This document shows, piece after piece, positions 5,116 through 6,457 of a stretch of 6,457 bases of DNA. Under the pieces are notes generated by a model, which saw nothing but the letters and a program-made list of their open reading frames with translations, ran no database searches and had not been told where the DNA came from. Source of the stretch: Actinomycetota bacterium (GTDB taxonomy: Bacteria > Actinomycetota > Acidimicrobiia > Acidimicrobiales > AC-25). Position numbers and translations under genes: made by a program. The stretch is taken from assembly GCA_005888395.1 (NCBI GenBank), contig VAXF01000149.1, positions 7,111-13,567 on the forward strand, given 5' to 3'. Position 1 is the first letter of the stretch. The number at the start of each line of letters is the position of its first letter.

Positions 5116-6457
5116 CTGCGCCCGCCCACCACCGAGTCGCTCTTCGTCGCCGCCTTCGTCCTGTTCGGCTTCCGGCTGGGCGCCCGCAGCATCTCCGACA
5201 ACTCCACGCTGCTCCACCTGCGCACCGGTATCGACATGGCCGCGGGACGCGGGATCCCGCACGCCGACCCCTACTCGTACACGGCCCACGGCGTCCGCTG
5301 GGTCGTGGAGAGCTGGCTGGCCGAGTTGAGCTACGGCTGGGCGCACCGGATCGGCGGCCTCCACCTGGTCGTGCTCGAGCAGGCCGCGCTCATGGCGCTG
5401 CTCGCCGGCCTGATGGCCACGCTCGCTCGCGCCGGCACTCCTCTGCGCACGGCGCTCGCGGCCGGGGTGGCCGTGGGCGCCGGCGTGGCGTGGTGGACGC
5501 CCCGGCCGCTGCTGTTCGGGCTCGTGGGCATGGCGTTGACCGTGCTCGTGGTGGAGCGCCGGGCGTCGCCCTGGTGGCTGGTGCCGATCGTCTGGGTGTG
5601 GGCGAACACCCACGGCTCGTTCGCCCTGGGCCTGCTGTGGCTGTTCGCCCGCCTGGTCGGCCAGTGGCTCGACCGCGACGACGCCTCGCCTCGTTACGTG
5701 CTGGGCTTCGCGGGCGGGCTCGTCGCCGCGCTCGTGAACCCCTTCGGGCCCCGGCTGCTGACGTTCGCCGCGACGCTCGGCCAGAAGCGCGCCGTCTTCC
5801 GGGGCATCGTCGAATGGCACTCGCCGAACTTCCAGAACGGCGACGGCCTCTTCACGCTCGTCTTCCTCGGCGCCGCCCTCGTGATCCTGCTTCGTAAGCG
5901 CGTGCCGTGGCGCGACCTGCTCCCGGTGGTCGGTTTCGTGGCCCTGGGGCTGCTGGCGCTGCGCAACCTCCCCGTCGCTGCCATCGTCATCGCGCCTGCG
6001 CTCGGCCGCAGCCTGCAGCCGGAGCAGGAGTCGTCGCGCGGTCGCCCGCGGCTCAACTGGGCCTTTGTCGCAGTCATCGCCGGCGCCATGGTGCTGTTCG
6101 CCGCCGCGTCACAGTCGCACCAGGCCCTCGACCTCGGGAGCTACCCGGTCGCCGCCACGCGGTACCTCGACCGCGAGGGGCTTCTGCGAGCGCCCCACCG
6201 GCTTGCCCACCAGGACATCGTCGGCGACTACCTCATTCTCTACTACTACCGCCGCGGGGCCCGGGTGTTCGTCGACGACCGCTACGACATGTACCCGGCC
6301 CGGGTCTCCGACGACTACACGGACCTGCTGCGGGTGAGGAGCGATCCCGAGCAGGTGCTCGACCGGTACCGCGTCGACGTCGTGCTGTGGGCCGACGGCC
6401 AACCGCTCGTCACCGTGCTCCTGCACGAGGGCTGGCACCGTGCGTTCGCTCGCAGCG
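5116..6457 (+). CDS. Polytopic membrane protein with GT-C-like features, function unassigned, 3' end outside window
   Basis: An open frame runs to the window edge without a stop and encodes about 447 residues. About nine hydrophobic segments can be picked out, beginning with LFVAAFVLFGFRLG (5140-5181) and ending with FVAVIAGAMVLFAAA near 6064-6110. The loop after the first segment holds SDNSTLLHLRTG, then IPHADPYSYT and WVVESWLAE, a pattern I associate with uncharacterised membrane proteins related to GT-C glycosyltransferases. The last segment is followed by a soluble, probably extracytoplasmic region with VDDRYDMYP (6271-6297). That layout would suit a lipid-linked sugar transferase, but no catalytic motif is certain. 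The start is unresolved. No ATG, GTG or TTG in this frame lies between 5026 and 5235. The GTG at 5023 would overlap rpsA by 67 nt and add an Arg-rich leader; the ATG at 5236 would remove the first membrane segment; the coordinate given is a CTG at the edge of recognisable similarity. Coding is strongly supported by codon bias and hydrophobic pattern. Confidence 0.82.
   Translation, partial: MRPPTTESLFVAAFVLFGFRLGARSISDNSTLLHLRTGIDMAAGRGIPHADPYSYTAHGVRWVVESWLAELSYGWAHRIGGLHLVVLEQAALMALLAGLMATLARAGTPLRTALAAGVAVGAGVAWWTPRPLLFGLVGMALTVLVVERRASPWWLVPIVWVWANTHGSFALGLLWLFARLVGQWLDRDDASPRYVLGFAGGLVAALVNPFGPRLLTFAATLGQKRAVFRGIVEWHSPNFQNGDGLFTLVFLGAALVILLRKRVPWRDLLPVVGFVALGLLALRNLPVAAIVIAPALGRSLQPEQESSRGRPRLNWAFVAVIAGAMVLFAAASQSHQALDLGSYPVAATRYLDREGLLRAPHRLAHQDIVGDYLILYYYRRGARVFVDDRYDMYPARVSDDYTDLLRVRSDPEQVLDRYRVDVVLWADGQPLVTVLLHEGWHRAFARS

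Noticed and set aside
5110..5123. GGGCGC-CT-GCGCCC inverted repeat 20 bases after the rpsA stop, considered as a terminator
   Set aside because: There is no T-run after it, the two-base loop is too tight for all six pairs, and it lies in the probable coding start of the next gene. It is also the kind of short GC palindrome common in this base composition.
4827..5897. A 356-codon plus-strand frame spanning the end of rpsA and the start of the membrane protein
   Set aside because: It is Arg/Ser/Pro-rich with no hydrophobic pattern. The neighbouring frame gives recognisable membrane segments and conserved loops over the same bases.
1..6457. Search for mobile elements, CRISPR arrays, tRNA or rRNA genes, prophage or defence genes
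   Set aside because: No spaced direct repeats, terminal inverted repeats with a transposase, cloverleaf-like segments or defence motifs were seen by eye. Base and codon composition look even across the genes.

Overview
This window comes from the chromosome of a GC-rich actinobacterium. Codon third positions are almost all G or C, RpsA has the four-S1-domain layout usual in Actinobacteria, DNA polymerase I has a dead proofreading domain and a tyrosine in the O-helix as in mycobacterial Pol I, and there is a DtxR/IdeR-type operator. The polA / small methyltransferase / rpsA order suggests an Acidimicrobiia-like lineage, but that placement is from memory and not tested.

Layout: (1) positions 1-158, minus strand, hold the first 53 residues of a DtxR/MntR-family metal-dependent repressor cut by the window edge. 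(2) Positions 159-274 are a divergent intergenic region with two GC hairpins just ahead of the repressor start codon and a near-consensus DtxR-type box (252-270), which overlaps a -10-like element (263-268) placed right for a leaderless polA transcript. (3) polA, 275-2953, is full length at 892 aa. (4) A class I SAM-dependent methyltransferase follows 10 nt later (2964-3671). (5) rpsA, ribosomal protein S1, spans 3746-5089 after a 74-nt leader. (6) A polytopic membrane protein of unassigned function starts right at, or inside, the end of rpsA and runs off the right edge. No intergenic stretch exceeds 120 bases.

The four plus-strand genes are tightly spaced with no convincing terminator between them, so at least polA and the methyltransferase are probably co-transcribed, and rpsA may add its own promoter near 3674. 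PolA serves replication and repair and RpsA serves translation initiation, so this is mostly a housekeeping block. The less ordinary part is the regulatory region: the box lies beside the gene for its likely binding protein and on top of the presumed polA promoter, which raises the possibility that metal status affects polA and the genes behind it. I found no phage, IS element, CRISPR array, tRNA, rRNA or defence system, and I do not see a wholly new biological system here.
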